DNA of 64,000 nucleotides, from contig NZ_KB849812.1 in assembly GCF_000369065.1 (NCBI RefSeq), forward strand, positions 192,804 through 256,803. The letters run 5' to 3'. The translations under genes were made by a program, and so were the position numbers. This stretch comes from Acinetobacter haemolyticus CIP 64.3 = MTCC 9819. GTDB taxonomy: Bacteria; Pseudomonadota; Gammaproteobacteria; Pseudomonadales; Moraxellaceae. Position 1 is the first letter of the stretch, and each line of letters starts with the position of its first letter. Shown here in pieces: positions 1-9,716 of the stretch. Below the pieces are notes generated by a model that had not been told where the DNA came from, did no database searches, and saw only the letters and a program-made list of their open reading frames with translations.

Positions 1-162
1 CCAGCGCACAAAATCTAAAGCATTATAGTTGTGACCTGGGTAAGTGCTATAACTCCAAGTTTGACCACAGGCAAAAGGTGCTTTAAAGGCAGGTGCAGCG
101 TATGCCGCAAAAGGAATAAATGTAACGATACCGATGGCAAAAACTTGTTTTATTTTCAACAT
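1..162 (-). CDS. Secreted M23-type metallopeptidase, 5' part only
   Basis: The gene runs off the left edge; only the first 54 codons are present. The ATG at 162 is preceded by a GGAG ribosome site. The product starts with a signal peptide (MLKIKQ, a hydrophobic stretch, then AYAAPAF with a likely cut after AYA). The mature start APFACGQTWSYSTYPGH followed by NYNALDF resembles the N-terminus of secreted M23/lysostaphin-like zinc peptidases, where the H-x(5)-D pair (His44, Asp50) supplies metal ligands. The expected action is peptidoglycan cleavage in the periplasm or outside the cell. The second metal motif (HxH) would lie outside the window, so the family call rests on the N-terminal pattern only. 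Confidence 0.6.
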   Translation of the reverse strand, partial: MLKIKQVFAIGIVTFIPFAAYAAPAFKAPFACGQTWSYSTYPGHNYNALDFVRW

Positions 163-591
163 CTTATTATCTCCATAATTATTATTTCATTTATTTAAGT
201 ATTGTCAGTTTTACTACTTTTCGGGGTCTATAACGCCCCCCAAGTTTTATAGCAGAGATACAGAAAGCTTTGTTTAGTGATCTGACGAACCGCATCGACT
301 CTCACGACTATTCACACGAATTTAGAAGATTAAGCACTTCATCAAACTTGGAATTAGAATCCAATGAATCTGAATATGTATGACAGTTATTCGTAAAATA
401 GGATCAATAAAATCTGAGCGATAAAATGATATAAATAAATAATTATTAAAAAGAACCTTAAAACTTATTTAATAATTAAAACAGTCATCATCGCAACTTC
501 AAAATCAATTAAATTATGCTCGTTTCACAACCAATCTTGAGATAAAATTAAATTATTATGTGAAAATTACACCAACTTGATTGATGATTAA
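163..591. other. Intergenic stretch, no gene seen
   Basis: 429 AT-rich bases between the divergent peptidase and EamA genes. It presumably holds both promoters. I see no open frame with coding character, no tRNA-like fold and no convincing terminator. A short GGGG/CCCC pairing at about 222-240 has no T-tract. Confidence 0.5.
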
Positions 592-1473
592 ATGTCCAAT
601 TCTTCTCTAAAGTCACCACTCTATGCCATAGCATTATTGATGCTTGCAATGATTTGCGTTCAAGGCAGTGGTTCTTTAGCAAAAATTTTATTCCAAAGTT
701 TCCCAGTTTTGACCGTTTCTGCGATGCGTTTATGTTTAGGTGCAATCATTTTGGCGGTAATTTTCAAAGTTTGGACTATTAACTTTCGTGCAGTCCGCTG
801 GAAAGCGATCTTAAGCTATGGGATTGCTTTGGCTGGAATGAATGGATTGTTCTACTTATCGCTAGAGCGACTTCCTCTCGGGATTGCCGTTGCTTTTGAA
901 TTTATTGGACCTTTAAGCGTCGCACTCTATCATGCACGCCAAAAATATGACTTTATTTGGGTTGGCTGTGCCATTTTAGGCTTGATTCTCTTATTTCCAT
1001 TGCAACAGGCTCAGCATAGTCTTGATCTTATTGGCGTATTCTTTGCCGTCAGTGCAGGTGCATGTTGGGCACTCTATATTATTGCAGGACAAAAGCCTTC
1101 AGGTATTTCTGGCAATCATACCGTCTGTCTTGGAATGAGCATCGGTATGCTGTGTTTGCTGCCTTTTGCAGTATTTTCTGGTGCAATTGATCGTGTTTTT
1201 GAACTGCCAAATCTGTATTATTTTATTGGGCTTGCAATTCTCGCCAGTGCCTTGCCATTCTCCTTAGAAATGATTGCTTTGCGCAATCTAACGCCTTTGA
1301 GTTTTGGTACATTAATGAGCTTAGAACCTGCAGTTGCGGCGCTTTCAGGTTTTGTATTTTTAGGTGAAAAATTATTGTGGAATCAATGGCTCGCCTTAAC
1401 CACCATTATCATCGCCTCCATCGGTTGTACTTTTACCATGCAACGCGCTCGACAACAAAAAGAGGCTAAATGA
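592..1473 (+). CDS. EamA/DMT-family exporter (RhtA-like), first of a pair
   Basis: A 293-residue inner-membrane protein with about ten hydrophobic helices in two repeated halves, as in the drug/metabolite transporter superfamily (EamA domains). Residues near 80-115 (GMNGLFYLSLERLPLGIAVA followed by EFIGPL) match the RhtA-like subgroup that exports amino acids such as threonine and homoserine. The actual substrate cannot be read from sequence. The gene overlaps the next one by ATGA, so the two are translationally coupled paralogues and may form a heteromer or have split specificities. No strong ribosome site is visible before the ATG. The gene is divergent from the peptidase gene. Confidence 0.85.
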   Translation: MSNSSLKSPLYAIALLMLAMICVQGSGSLAKILFQSFPVLTVSAMRLCLGAIILAVIFKVWTINFRAVRWKAILSYGIALAGMNGLFYLSLERLPLGIAVAFEFIGPLSVALYHARQKYDFIWVGCAILGLILLFPLQQAQHSLDLIGVFFAVSAGACWALYIIAGQKPSGISGNHTVCLGMSIGMLCLLPFAVFSGAIDRVFELPNLYYFIGLAILASALPFSLEMIALRNLTPLSFGTLMSLEPAVAALSGFVFLGEKLLWNQWLALTTIIIASIGCTFTMQRARQQKEAK

Positions 1474-2336
1474 AAAATCTCCAATTGGTTGCTGTGCTTT
1501 ACATGGTGTTGTCCATGGTGGCTTATCAAATCAGCGCGTCATTTGCTAAACAGCTGATCACAACACTTGATCCCCTCACTGTGACGATTTTAAGGCTGAG
1601 CTTTGCAACAATCATCGTGGCAATCATGTTTCGGTCTTGGACTATCATTTCCAAGCTCAAACACCTGAAATGGCGAGATTTACTGCTTTATACAGCATCC
1701 TTAGGCTGTATGAATATTTTATTTTACACTTCTCTGGGCAAGCTTCCTCAAGGCATTGCTGTAGGTTTAGAGTTCATTGGACCGCTAGGGTTAGCATTGC
1801 TTTCAATCAAACAACGCAGTGATTATCTTTGGGTCGCATTTGCAATTTTAGGCATTGCCTTAATGGTCCCTTGGCATGATGCCAACCAACATAATTTCTC
1901 TTATTTTGGTGCTGCTTGCGCTGTAGGTGCGGGGATTTTTTGGGCCTTGTATATTTACTACGGACATCGGGTCGCGCAACAAAATATAGGAATGCATGCA
2001 TTAACGATTGCCATCGCATTATCTGCCTTGACCTTATTGCCATTTGGTTTATGGAATAATGCGCCTGTTCTTCTAGATACCCAATATTGGGGTAAAGCTC
2101 TCGTGATTGCGATCCTTGCAACAGCGATTCCGTATGCGCTCGATCTAATGGCATTGAAACGTTTAAGTAAACTGAGTTACGGGACATTGACCAGTCTAGC
2201 GCCTGCTTTAGCGGCATTGGCGGGATTGGTCATTCTCCATGAGCAAATCAGCCTGATTCAGTGGGTTGCCTTATTTTGTATTATGATCGCATCCATTGGT
2301 GTGACCTTACGTGGAGAGAAATCTCCAGCCCCGTAA
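1470..2336 (+). CDS. EamA/DMT-family exporter (RhtA-like), second of a pair
   Basis: A 288-residue paralogue of the preceding gene with the same ten-helix layout and conserved blocks (GCMNILFYTSLGKLPQGIAV, then GLEFIGPLGLALL). It starts inside the stop of the first gene (ATGA overlap), indicating an operon. A role in efflux of amino acids or similar small metabolites is inferred from the family. The tandem pair probably arose by duplication, since the two proteins are similar throughout but clearly diverged. Confidence 0.85.
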   Translation: MKNLQLVAVLYMVLSMVAYQISASFAKQLITTLDPLTVTILRLSFATIIVAIMFRSWTIISKLKHLKWRDLLLYTASLGCMNILFYTSLGKLPQGIAVGLEFIGPLGLALLSIKQRSDYLWVAFAILGIALMVPWHDANQHNFSYFGAACAVGAGIFWALYIYYGHRVAQQNIGMHALTIAIALSALTLLPFGLWNNAPVLLDTQYWGKALVIAILATAIPYALDLMALKRLSKLSYGTLTSLAPALAALAGLVILHEQISLIQWVALFCIMIASIGVTLRGEKSPAP

Positions 2337-2360
2337 AGTCACAATAGCTTCTTTTTGGCC

Positions 2361-2807
2361 TCAAGCTGTTTCGGTTTTATATTTTTTATACTCCGCAAGA
2401 TATTGTTTACCTAATTTTTCTTTTTCAGCATCTGCCAAGATTTTTCCAGCTTGCTGGAAAAATTTACGCTCTTCTTCTTTTAAATGATGATGTACCTTTT
2501 CACTTAATTGTTTAGCAGTTGCCAACCAGCTTGGACTACTCATATCTGTTTGTTCAAGTGTCTCGACTAATTCATCCATTTCATGATGTTCAGCCAAGGC
2601 ATGACGTGTAATGTCCAACCCGACATCATCAAACATCAGTGGAATATATAAATAACGATCTTCAGCAACTGAATGTGCATAGAGTTCATTCTTCAACAAA
2701 TCAAAAAGCTCTTTACGCTCCTCACTATGCCCGCTAGTTTCAACTAATTTTTTTGCAAGTGAACGTTGCTTATCATGACTTTCTCGTAGTGCTTCAAATA
2801 TATTCAT
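2361..2807 (-). CDS. Hemerythrin HHE-domain protein
   Basis: A 148-residue all-helical cytoplasmic protein with the iron-ligand pattern of hemerythrin-like HHE domains: His11 in helix 1, His45 and Glu49 (YAHSVAED), His69 to His75 (RHALAEHH) and His106-108 with nearby glutamates (KVHHHLKEEE). Proteins of this family bind a di-iron centre and are linked to oxygen or nitrosative-stress sensing or iron handling. The exact role here is unknown. It stands alone, convergent with the EamA pair. Confidence 0.85.
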   Translation of the reverse strand: MNIFEALRESHDKQRSLAKKLVETSGHSEERKELFDLLKNELYAHSVAEDRYLYIPLMFDDVGLDITRHALAEHHEMDELVETLEQTDMSSPSWLATAKQLSEKVHHHLKEEERKFFQQAGKILADAEKEKLGKQYLAEYKKYKTETA

Positions 2808-2953
2808 TCTTCACCTCTAAAATTGGCTAACAACCACAACACGAGACATATCTCGATACTGTGGAACTTGGCTAGAATCTCATCTTAGAAAGTGTGCGTT
2901 TTTTAGACAGCATCATTTAAGTATGTTTTTGTTGTCAAACTTTATCTTTTGAA

Positions 2954-3724
2954 TCAAACCGCAACAATAATCTGATATCCCAAACGGCAAATTAAGATAC
3001 TCACTAAAATCAAAAATAAGATACGAATAAAACCACTACCATATTTTAACGCCAAACGAACACCGAGTAATGAACCCGCAATATTGGCAACCGCCATCAT
3101 CAAACCCAATGTAAACAGCACATGACCTGTGGGGACAAAAAAGCTGAGTGCAGCGAGATTGGTCATAAAATTGCCAATCTTCGACAAGGCTGAAGCATGT
3201 AAAAAATCAACTTGTAGAAAGCGAATGAAAAAGAAAATAAAGAAGCTACCCGTCCCTGGGCCAAAGATACCGTCATAGAAACCAATTGCTAAGCTTCCCA
3301 TCGCAGCGAACATAAGCAGCTTCGGTGTAATCCGCTGATCGACATGCACTTGCCCAAATTGCTTTTTCATCAAAGTATAGACTGCAATCACAATCAACAT
3401 GATCAAAACAAATGGTCTTAGAATATGTGTCGGAATCATTGAGACACATGCCGCCCCTGCAAATGAGCTGACAAATGCAAAAATTGCAATCACCAACAAT
3501 AGTGGCCACTTCAATTTTACCCGTCGTGCAAATGAAAATGCTGCTGAGGCAGTACCGCAAATCGAAGCGAGTTTATTGGTTCCAAAAATCGTGGCTGGTG
3601 CCGTTTGAGGTAGTGCGCCCATCAATGCAGGAATTTGAATCAATCCACCACCACCAACGGCAGCATCGATCGTCCCCGCACAAAAAGCAAAGAAGACTAA
3701 GCTGAGAATGAGTTCCCATTCCAT
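2954..3724 (-). CDS. TSUP-family permease (TauE/SafE, DUF81)
   Basis: A 256-residue inner-membrane protein with about eight helices. The N-terminal GTIDAAVGGGGLIQIPAL and the mid-protein IGFYDGIFGPGTGSFF are the paired glycine-rich signatures of the TauE/SafE (TSUP) family, which moves sulphite, sulphonates or other organic anions. The substrate is not predictable. The start lies 11 bases after the truB stop on the same strand, so it is probably cotranscribed with truB. That pairing gives no functional clue. Confidence 0.85.
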   Translation of the reverse strand: MEWELILSLVFFAFCAGTIDAAVGGGGLIQIPALMGALPQTAPATIFGTNKLASICGTASAAFSFARRVKLKWPLLLVIAIFAFVSSFAGAACVSMIPTHILRPFVLIMLIVIAVYTLMKKQFGQVHVDQRITPKLLMFAAMGSLAIGFYDGIFGPGTGSFFIFFFIRFLQVDFLHASALSKIGNFMTNLAALSFFVPTGHVLFTLGLMMAVANIAGSLLGVRLALKYGSGFIRILFLILVSILICRLGYQIIVAV

Positions 3725-3735
3725 GGAGAAAGACC

Positions 3736-4629
3736 TTATAAGTTGAGTAAGCGTTTTGGTACAAGACGTTTTTTATCAGTAATTTCAGCTAAACCTAAAC
3801 AACGCTCTCCATCAAAAACTAGCACCTCAGCTACAGCCTCATGATCAATATTGCTTTCTTGACCATTACCAAAATATTTTTCACGTCCTTCTGGTAATTG
3901 AACACGTGGAAAATGTTCTACAGGTGCATACACTGGAAGCAATAATGCATCCCGTTGTTCTTGTGACAAACTTTCTAAATACTCAATGGTATAGTCTGGA
4001 TTAATTTCAAAATGACCCGTCTGAGTACGATGTAAATACGTCAAATGACCACCGCAACCCAAAACTTCACCTATATCCTCTCCAAGTACACGGATATAAG
4101 TCCCTTTTGAACAGGTCACATCTAAAGTTAAACTATCTTCGTTAAAACTCACCAAAGTTAGATCATAAATCGTGACAGGACGCGCTGCTCGTTCAATCTC
4201 AATGCCCTGACGTGCCAACTCATATAAAGGGCGGCCTTCTCTTTTCAATGCAGAATACATCGGAGGGACTTGCTGGATATCACCACGAAATTGAGCCAAA
4301 ACCTGTTCTATACTTTCACGAGTCAAGAGCGGAACATTTCGCTTTTGCAGAACATCACCTTCGATATCACCTGTGGTTGTGGTTTGTCCAAGCTTTACCG
4401 TCGTTTGATAACGTTTGGTTGAATCCAATAAATAATGAGAAAATTTGGTTGCTTCCCCTAAACAAATCGGCAATAAACCTGTTGCTAATGGATCTAAAGC
4501 ACCTGTATGTCCTGCTTTTTGTGCATTAAAAAGTCGACGTACTTTTTGCAATGCTCCATTTGAACTCATCCCTATTGGCTTATTTAAAAGAAATACACCA
4601 CTCAAATGACGATAAGCACTTTTTTTCAT
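3736..4629 (-). CDS. truB: tRNA pseudouridine(55) synthase TruB
   Basis: A 297-residue enzyme that converts U55 in the T-loop of tRNAs to pseudouridine. The N-terminal [17 protein letters not shown] and the catalytic block [15 protein letters not shown], with nucleophile Asp46, are diagnostic. [10 protein letters not shown] and the C-terminal domain are also present. I chose the ATG at 4629 ([11 protein letters not shown]); an in-frame TTG at 4650 would add seven residues but lacks a ribosome site. The usual rbfA/infB neighbours are not adjacent. The gene is divergent from the lipase foldase gene and probably cotranscribed with the TSUP permease. Confidence 0.97.
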   Translation of the reverse strand: MKKSAYRHLSGVFLLNKPIGMSSNGALQKVRRLFNAQKAGHTGALDPLATGLLPICLGEATKFSHYLLDSTKRYQTTVKLGQTTTTGDIEGDVLQKRNVPLLTRESIEQVLAQFRGDIQQVPPMYSALKREGRPLYELARQGIEIERAARPVTIYDLTLVSFNEDSLTLDVTCSKGTYIRVLGEDIGEVLGCGGHLTYLHRTQTGHFEINPDYTIEYLESLSQEQRDALLLPVYAPVEHFPRVQLPEGREKYFGNGQESNIDHEAVAEVLVFDGERCLGLAEITDKKRLVPKRLLNL

Positions 4630-4765
4630 AAATAAAAAGTCGAAATACAAAGATACATTTTATCAAAACTATTCATTAATTTTTTAAAAATAACTGTTCA
4701 AAAAAAAATCAATCATGCTAGACTCTTTTCGCTTTCGAAAACAAAAGAAAAATGGATGCGGTTTT

Positions 4766-5812
4766 ATGAATAAGAAAGGAAACAAAACGATCATCTACGC
4801 TGGACTCATACTCAGTTCCATTTTATGTATCGTCGTTATTTATTGGTTCTATCCGAAGTCCGAAAACTATTCAGTAAATATAACATCGTCTTCTGAAAAT
4901 CAATCTAGTCAACACGTTCAGCAACTCAATTCACACAATAATTTAGCCCAAACATTACTTGGATTTCAAAGCTCAAGCCAGACAGACACAGAAACCAATT
5001 GTCAGTTGCAATTTAATGCCTCAAAAAAATTGATCATAAATGAACAAACCCGAAACTGTTTCGAATATTTCCTATCACAGTATGGAGAAAGAAATATCAC
5101 AGAAATTCGCAAGAATTTTCAACTTTATTTAGAACATCATTTTCAATCAGCACAACAACAGCAAATCTTAGCACTTTGGTCTCGTTATTTAGATTACCGC
5201 GAAGCACTGAGCCAACTACAAATACATAAAACAGCGAAGGAAAACTATCGCTATTTCCAAGCAGCTTTTCACGCCATACAAGATCTAAAACAACGCTTCT
5301 TTTCTACCACAGAAATAGAGGAGTTATTCGGCACAGAAGATGAATATCAACAATACACTCTAGATCGTATGCAAATTTTAGAGAATAACTCGCTAGATAC
5401 GTCAACTAAAGCCAAATTACTCCAAGAGCGTTTTGAACAACTTCCTCAGGACTGGCAAGAAAATATTAAAGATTTATCTAGATTAGAAGATTTACGTGCA
5501 TTAACAGCACAAATTAAAGCCCGCAATGGTTCACCACAAGAATTACGTGATATGCGTCTTCATTTAGTTGGCGAAGCAGCAACACAACGCCTAGAACAAC
5601 TTGATCAACAAAGATCAGTATGGAAGCAACGAGTACAATCCTATTTAGAAGAACGTAAAACCATCATCGATAGCAATATGAGTGCGTCTGCCAAGACTCA
5701 AGCAATTCAACGGCTCAAACAACAACAATTCAAATCCACACAAGAACAACAACGTCTACAAACATTTGAAACGATCTATGATCAAGGAGGGACACTACCA
5801 TTTAGTTATTAA
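4766..5812 (+). CDS. lipB: Lipase-specific foldase LifO (lipase chaperone)
   Basis: A 348-residue membrane-anchored periplasmic chaperone that folds the lipase encoded just downstream before type II secretion. One N-terminal helix (residues about 9-28) is followed by a low-complexity Ser/Gln linker and a long, helix-rich, Gln/Glu-rich body. The foldase signature Rx1x2FDY(F/C)L is present as RNCFEYFLS at residues 96-104. The ATG at 4766 (MNKKGNKT) is preferred over an upstream in-frame ATG at 4715 that would add 17 polar residues before the membrane anchor. The foldase-before-lipase order is the one known from Acinetobacter BD413/ADP1. Confidence 0.92.
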   Translation: MNKKGNKTIIYAGLILSSILCIVVIYWFYPKSENYSVNITSSSENQSSQHVQQLNSHNNLAQTLLGFQSSSQTDTETNCQLQFNASKKLIINEQTRNCFEYFLSQYGERNITEIRKNFQLYLEHHFQSAQQQQILALWSRYLDYREALSQLQIHKTAKENYRYFQAAFHAIQDLKQRFFSTTEIEELFGTEDEYQQYTLDRMQILENNSLDTSTKAKLLQERFEQLPQDWQENIKDLSRLEDLRALTAQIKARNGSPQELRDMRLHLVGEAATQRLEQLDQQRSVWKQRVQSYLEERKTIIDSNMSASAKTQAIQRLKQQQFKSTQEQQRLQTFETIYDQGGTLPFSY

Positions 5813-5916
5813 AAAACAAGCACAAGACATTGAAAGATCATCAAAGGACAACGATGCAATGTCGAATTCAAATAAATCATTAAAGACCCAATTTAGGAAT
5901 TTTAAAAGAGAATAAA

Positions 5917-6891
5917 ATGCAAAATTTAATTCGTTATCTTGCTTTAACTGTAATGACCATCGGTATCTCAACAAGCTATGCTTCAAATGCGACCCAAGTC
6001 AAAAGCAGCTTTGTTATTTCAGACTATGCAAAAACCAAATATCCCATTGTTTTTGTCCATGGTGTCGCGGGCTTTTCCCGTGTAGGTAGTGACCCGATGG
6101 GGGTCGATTATTGGCATCAGATCTTACCCAATATTGCAAGAAATGGCGGCAATGTTTGGGCTGCCCGTTTATCCCCATTTAACTCAAATGAAGTTCGTGG
6201 TGAGCAACTCTTACAGCAAACTGAAGAGATTTTAGCGATTACAGGCCAATCCAAAGTGAACTTTATCGCTCATAGCCAAGGCGGACCAACTTCCCGCTAT
6301 GTTGCAGCGATGCTTCCTGAAAGTGTAGCGTCTATAACTAGTGTGAGTGGCACTCATAAAGGCTCACCTGTTGCTAGTCTTTTAATGAAAAGTTCGGGAA
6401 CCATGTTTGGTGATGCGAGTATTGCCTTGACTAATTTCTTCTCAGCGGCAACTGTTTGGGCCCAAGGACTTGATCCCCAAAGCTACCCTCATGATGCTGA
6501 GGCGGCTGGACAAAGTATTTCTGTGGAAGGTTCAGAAAAGTTTAATGCTCAATATCCAATGGGCGTTCCAACGACTGCTTGTGGAGAAGGTAGCTATCAA
6601 GAACAAGGAATTTATATGTATTCCTTTTCTGGCGTTCAAGCCGCGACCAATATTCTTGATCCACTTGACCCAATATTTATCGGTAGCAGCCTGATTGTTG
6701 ATCCTAAAGGAGATAACGATGGCATGGTCAGCCGTTGCAGTGCGAAATTTGGTCGCACTATACGTGATAATCTGCCATGGAACCACGCGGATGAAGTCAA
6801 TCATGTAATGGGATTAAAAGCACTGTTTGCACCTGATCCCGTTGATATCTACCGTCAACATGCTAATCGTCTTAAATTACAAGGACTGTAA
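5917..6891 (+). CDS. lipA: Secreted triacylglycerol lipase (family I)
   Basis: A 324-residue alpha/beta hydrolase that hydrolyses triacylglycerols outside the cell. It has a signal peptide (MQNLIRYLALT to YAS), an oxyanion region FVHGVAG, and the nucleophile elbow AHSQGG with Ser120. A probable acid lies in KGDNDGMVS and the catalytic His in WNHADEVNH. Two cysteines (TTACGEG and VSRCSAK) match the conserved disulphide of foldase-dependent Pseudomonas/Burkholderia-type lipases. It lies 104 bases after its foldase. A palindromic terminator follows 12 bases after the stop. Confidence 0.95.
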   Translation: MQNLIRYLALTVMTIGISTSYASNATQVKSSFVISDYAKTKYPIVFVHGVAGFSRVGSDPMGVDYWHQILPNIARNGGNVWAARLSPFNSNEVRGEQLLQQTEEILAITGQSKVNFIAHSQGGPTSRYVAAMLPESVASITSVSGTHKGSPVASLLMKSSGTMFGDASIALTNFFSAATVWAQGLDPQSYPHDAEAAGQSISVEGSEKFNAQYPMGVPTTACGEGSYQEQGIYMYSFSGVQAATNILDPLDPIFIGSSLIVDPKGDNDGMVSRCSAKFGRTIRDNLPWNHADEVNHVMGLKALFAPDPVDIYRQHANRLKLQGL

Positions 6892-6903
6892 AATAAGAGG
6901 TAT

Positions 6904-6931
6904 AAAAAAATGCGCCAATTGGCGCATTTTT
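6904..6931. terminator. Bidirectional rho-independent terminator
   Basis: Perfect palindrome TGCGCCAATTGGCGCA (6911-6926) flanked by an A-run on the left and a T-run on the right. It can end both the lipase transcript (plus strand) and the rpsP-rimM-trmD-rplS transcript (minus strand). Confidence 0.85.
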
Positions 6932-6953
6932 ATGCTTTACAACAAAGTTAAAA

Positions 6954-7325
6954 TTAACCTTGTTTACGAGCTGGTAATTTCTCACGAATACGTGCAGCTT
7001 TACCAGACAACTCGCGTAGGTAGTAAAGTTTAGCACGACGAACGTCACCACGACGTTTCACTTCGATTTTAGCAACAATTGGAGAGTGAGTTTGGAAAAC
7101 ACGCTCAACACCAACACCGCTAGAAATTTTACGAACTGTGAAAGCTGAGTTTAAACCACGATTTTTCTTCGCGATTACAACACCTTCAAATGCTTGAAGA
7201 CGCTCACGATCACCCTCTTTTACTTTAACCTGAACAACAACTGTGTCACCAGGAGCAAAAGCAGGGATATCAGTTTTTAACTGTGCATTTTCAACAGCTT
7301 GAACTAAAGGATGTTTACCACTCAT
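6954..7325 (-). CDS. rplS: 50S ribosomal protein L19
   Basis: A 123-residue ribosomal protein at the 30S-50S interface. The N-terminus [15 protein letters not shown] and the blocks [38 protein letters not shown] and [17 protein letters not shown] are typical. A GGAG ribosome site precedes the ATG. It is the last gene of the rpsP-rimM-trmD-rplS operon, separated from trmD by 135 bases. Confidence 0.98.
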   Translation of the reverse strand: MSGKHPLVQAVENAQLKTDIPAFAPGDTVVVQVKVKEGDRERLQAFEGVVIAKKNRGLNSAFTVRKISSGVGVERVFQTHSPIVAKIEVKRRGDVRRAKLYYLRELSGKAARIREKLPARKQG

Positions 7326-7460
7326 TGTGGAATCTCCAATATGTGCGGGAGAGAAGAGGTCTCTTACACCGCTGAGGATAGAGGCTAAAGCGCATATCTC
7401 TCGTTTAACTTTCCCTTTAAAGCAGAATGCCTTAAAGAGCCTATTTATACTTAAATAACT

Positions 7461-8201
7461 TTAAGTATCTAAACTTTTTAGCCATTTTTTTTGCTGTTTG
7501 GTCAGCTCAACTTTTTCCACCAATTCTGGTCGACGATCTAAAGTTCGCTGATAACGCTGCAAAAAACGCCATTTCTCAATATTGGCATGATGTCCTGATT
7601 TTAGTACTTCAGGGACATCCAAACCTTCGAAATGGTCTGGCTTTGTATATTGTGGACAATCCAATAAACCATCCACAAAAGAATCTTGAACTGCAGATTG
7701 TTCGTCAGACATAACATTCGGCAAACGACGAATAATACTATCCAACAACACCATCGCAGGTAATTCACCGCCCGATAAAACGTAATCTCCAATTGACCAT
7801 TCTTGATCAACATAATGCTGGATTAAACGCTCATCAACACCCTCATAACGTCCACACAATACAATCAAACCATCATAATCAACGAATTGTTGTACTGCTT
7901 GTTCATTTAAGGTTTTGCCTTGTGGTGACATATACACCACTGGAGCATGAACACAGCCTGCTTGCGCTGCAAGTTGTTTAGCATGGGTAATTGCTTTCGC
8001 GAGTGGCTCAGCCATCATCACCATACCAGGACCACCACCGAACGGACGTTCATCCACTCGTCTATAGTTGCCCTCTGCAAAATCTCGAGGATTTATACAA
8101 GAGACTTGTACAATCTCTTTTTTTACAGCTCGACCGCTAATCCCGTACGCTGTAATCGCTGCAAACATTTCAGGAAATAATGTGATGACTGCAAAAAACA
8201 C
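7461..8201 (-). CDS. trmD: tRNA (guanine37-N1)-methyltransferase TrmD
   Basis: A 246-residue SPOUT-family methyltransferase that makes m1G37 next to the anticodon, preventing +1 frameshifts. Key blocks: [45 protein letters not shown] and [14 protein letters not shown] (the trefoil knot that binds S-adenosylmethionine). The start codon is GTG at 8201, chosen because an AGAGGAG ribosome site lies eight bases upstream and the usual [10 protein letters not shown] start follows. It is third in the ribosomal/tRNA operon. Confidence 0.97.
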   Translation of the reverse strand: MFFAVITLFPEMFAAITAYGISGRAVKKEIVQVSCINPRDFAEGNYRRVDERPFGGGPGMVMMAEPLAKAITHAKQLAAQAGCVHAPVVYMSPQGKTLNEQAVQQFVDYDGLIVLCGRYEGVDERLIQHYVDQEWSIGDYVLSGGELPAMVLLDSIIRRLPNVMSDEQSAVQDSFVDGLLDCPQYTKPDHFEGLDVPEVLKSGHHANIEKWRFLQRYQRTLDRRPELVEKVELTKQQKKWLKSLDT

Positions 8202-8246
8202 CGCAGACTCCTCTATTTTCCTGCTGCGCTACAACTCTATCAAGAG

Positions 8247-8795
8247 TTAGTAATCTACGCCCCAATTGACGTAAATGCGACCCGCTTCAAGATCAACACG
8301 TTGTACTACATCTTTATGCCAAGGAATCATTCGCTCTTCGGCATCAATACTGTCCGGTGTCGCTTTGACCACCATGACATCATTGGCACCCGTTTCAAAA
8401 AGCTCAAAGATTTGACCGAGATTAACTTCCTGTTCATCCTCACCAAGACCAAACACAGTTAAGCCTTTAAGATCAGACCAGTAGTACTCGTCCACATCCG
8501 CTTTAGGAAGCTGAGATTTAGCAATCCAGATATTGGCACCGACTAAGTTTTCTGCACCAGTGCGATCAATCACACCTTTGAGCGAAACTACTAGGCCTTT
8601 ACCATGTGGTTTCCAACGTTTTACATCGATGGTTTGCCAACCTGCCTTGGTCTCAATGTACCAAGGAAGGTAGTCAAACATATTGCTCATAGGCTCAGTA
8701 TTTGAGTAAACCCAGAGCCACCCATTCAGTCCATATGCTGAACGTAACTGTCCAATCTGAATACGATCTTCGGGTACATTCTGTGTTGCTGTCAT
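8247..8795 (-). CDS. rimM: 16S rRNA processing factor RimM
   Basis: A 182-residue 30S-subunit maturation factor that binds S19 and assists 16S rRNA 3' domain folding. The N-terminal barrel shows RIQIGQLRSAYGLNGWLWVY, and the PRC-barrel half contains YYWSDLKGLTVFG and MIPWHKDVVQRVDLEAGRI followed by YVNWGVDY at the C-terminus. It sits between rpsP (19 bases away) and trmD in the conserved operon. Confidence 0.95.
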   Translation of the reverse strand: MTATQNVPEDRIQIGQLRSAYGLNGWLWVYSNTEPMSNMFDYLPWYIETKAGWQTIDVKRWKPHGKGLVVSLKGVIDRTGAENLVGANIWIAKSQLPKADVDEYYWSDLKGLTVFGLGEDEQEVNLGQIFELFETGANDVMVVKATPDSIDAEERMIPWHKDVVQRVDLEAGRIYVNWGVDY

Positions 8796-8813
8796 GGGTT
8801 ACCTACTACAAGC

Positions 8814-9071
8814 TTATGCAGTAGCTGCAGCTTTTTTAGCTTGAGCAGCTAAAGAAGCAACACGCTCAGAAGGTTGAGCACCTTGTGAAATCCAGTGTGC
8901 AAAACGGTCAGCATCTAAACGAACTTTTTCAGCTTTACCTTGTGCAGTTGGGTTAAAGAAACCAATACGCTCGATGAAACGACCATCACGTGCATTACGG
9001 CTATCAGTAACAACGATTTGATAGAATGGACGTTTTTTTGCACCACCGCGCGCTAAACGAATAACAACCAT
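8814..9071 (-). CDS. rpsP: 30S ribosomal protein S16
   Basis: An 85-residue ribosomal protein with the family start [20 protein letters not shown] and the block [13 protein letters not shown] used the ATG at 9071; an upstream in-frame start at 9125 would add 18 non-conserved residues. It is the first gene of the rpsP-rimM-trmD-rplS operon. The 165 bases upstream (9072-9236) hold its promoter; TAGAAT near 9157 is a possible -10 box, not strongly supported. The preceding pilE gene is on the same strand and no terminator is visible between them. Confidence 0.97.
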   Translation of the reverse strand: MVVIRLARGGAKKRPFYQIVVTDSRNARDGRFIERIGFFNPTAQGKAEKVRLDADRFAHWISQGAQPSERVASLAAQAKKAAATA

Positions 9072-9236
9072 GAGAACAACCTTATAGTTTTTACGGATTA
9101 TCCCTGCGCCGACCATCGACAGCATTTCAAACCCCTTTAATAGAGGGCGATATTCTACGTTAAATTTACACTGAATGAAAGATTAAATATTAAGTTATCC
9201 GCAGCTTTGAATTTAAATCGCTGAAATCTAAATTTA

Positions 9237-9716
9237 TTACCACTCTTCTGAAGCTAAACCACAACTTTGATTGGTGATATTGGCAGGTGTTTTGGTCTTA
9301 CATTTTAGACCAGTGCTGGTCATAAGTAAGGAGTAATTACGTGGATTTTGGCTTTCAGCCTTAAGTGACCAAGTCTGTGAATCAACCGTTAAAATCAAGG
9401 TAAATTTTTGCTTACCACTCGATGCATTTAAAGGTAAAAGCAACATGGTCTTGGTTGCATTATCCACATCTGCATAGGGTCCTTCATTGCGCACAGGATC
9501 TCTTAATATGAAGCCCTCATAACTGAAGTTACGCGTTCGATGTTGTTCTAATAATGCAGCAATTTTATGCATCTCTTGTTGAGCTGTTGATAAGTCTGCT
9601 TTACGAATATAAATGTCATAACTCGGGATGGCGATCACTGCTAGGATAGCAATGATCGCCACTGTGATCATCAGCTCAATCAGAGTAAATCCAGATCGCC
9701 TATTCATTACTTTCAT
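9237..9716 (-). CDS. pilE: Type IV pilin-like protein PilE (cluster B)
   Basis: A 159-residue prepilin: short basic leader (MKVMNRRSG), cleavage before FTLIELMI with Glu5, a hydrophobic N-terminal helix, and a C-terminal cysteine pair (LKCKTK and NQSCGL). It resembles the first pilE of the other cluster, including the shared end (EEW) and the [23 protein letters not shown] block. Related proteins in Acinetobacter (ComE/ComF) are needed for transformation. The start overlaps the pilY1 stop by 17 bases, so translation is coupled; an in-frame ATG at 9707 is an alternative. It is the last gene of cluster B. Confidence 0.9.
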   Translation of the reverse strand: MKVMNRRSGFTLIELMITVAIIAILAVIAIPSYDIYIRKADLSTAQQEMHKIAALLEQHRTRNFSYEGFILRDPVRNEGPYADVDNATKTMLLLPLNASSGKQKFTLILTVDSQTWSLKAESQNPRNYSLLMTSTGLKCKTKTPANITNQSCGLASEEW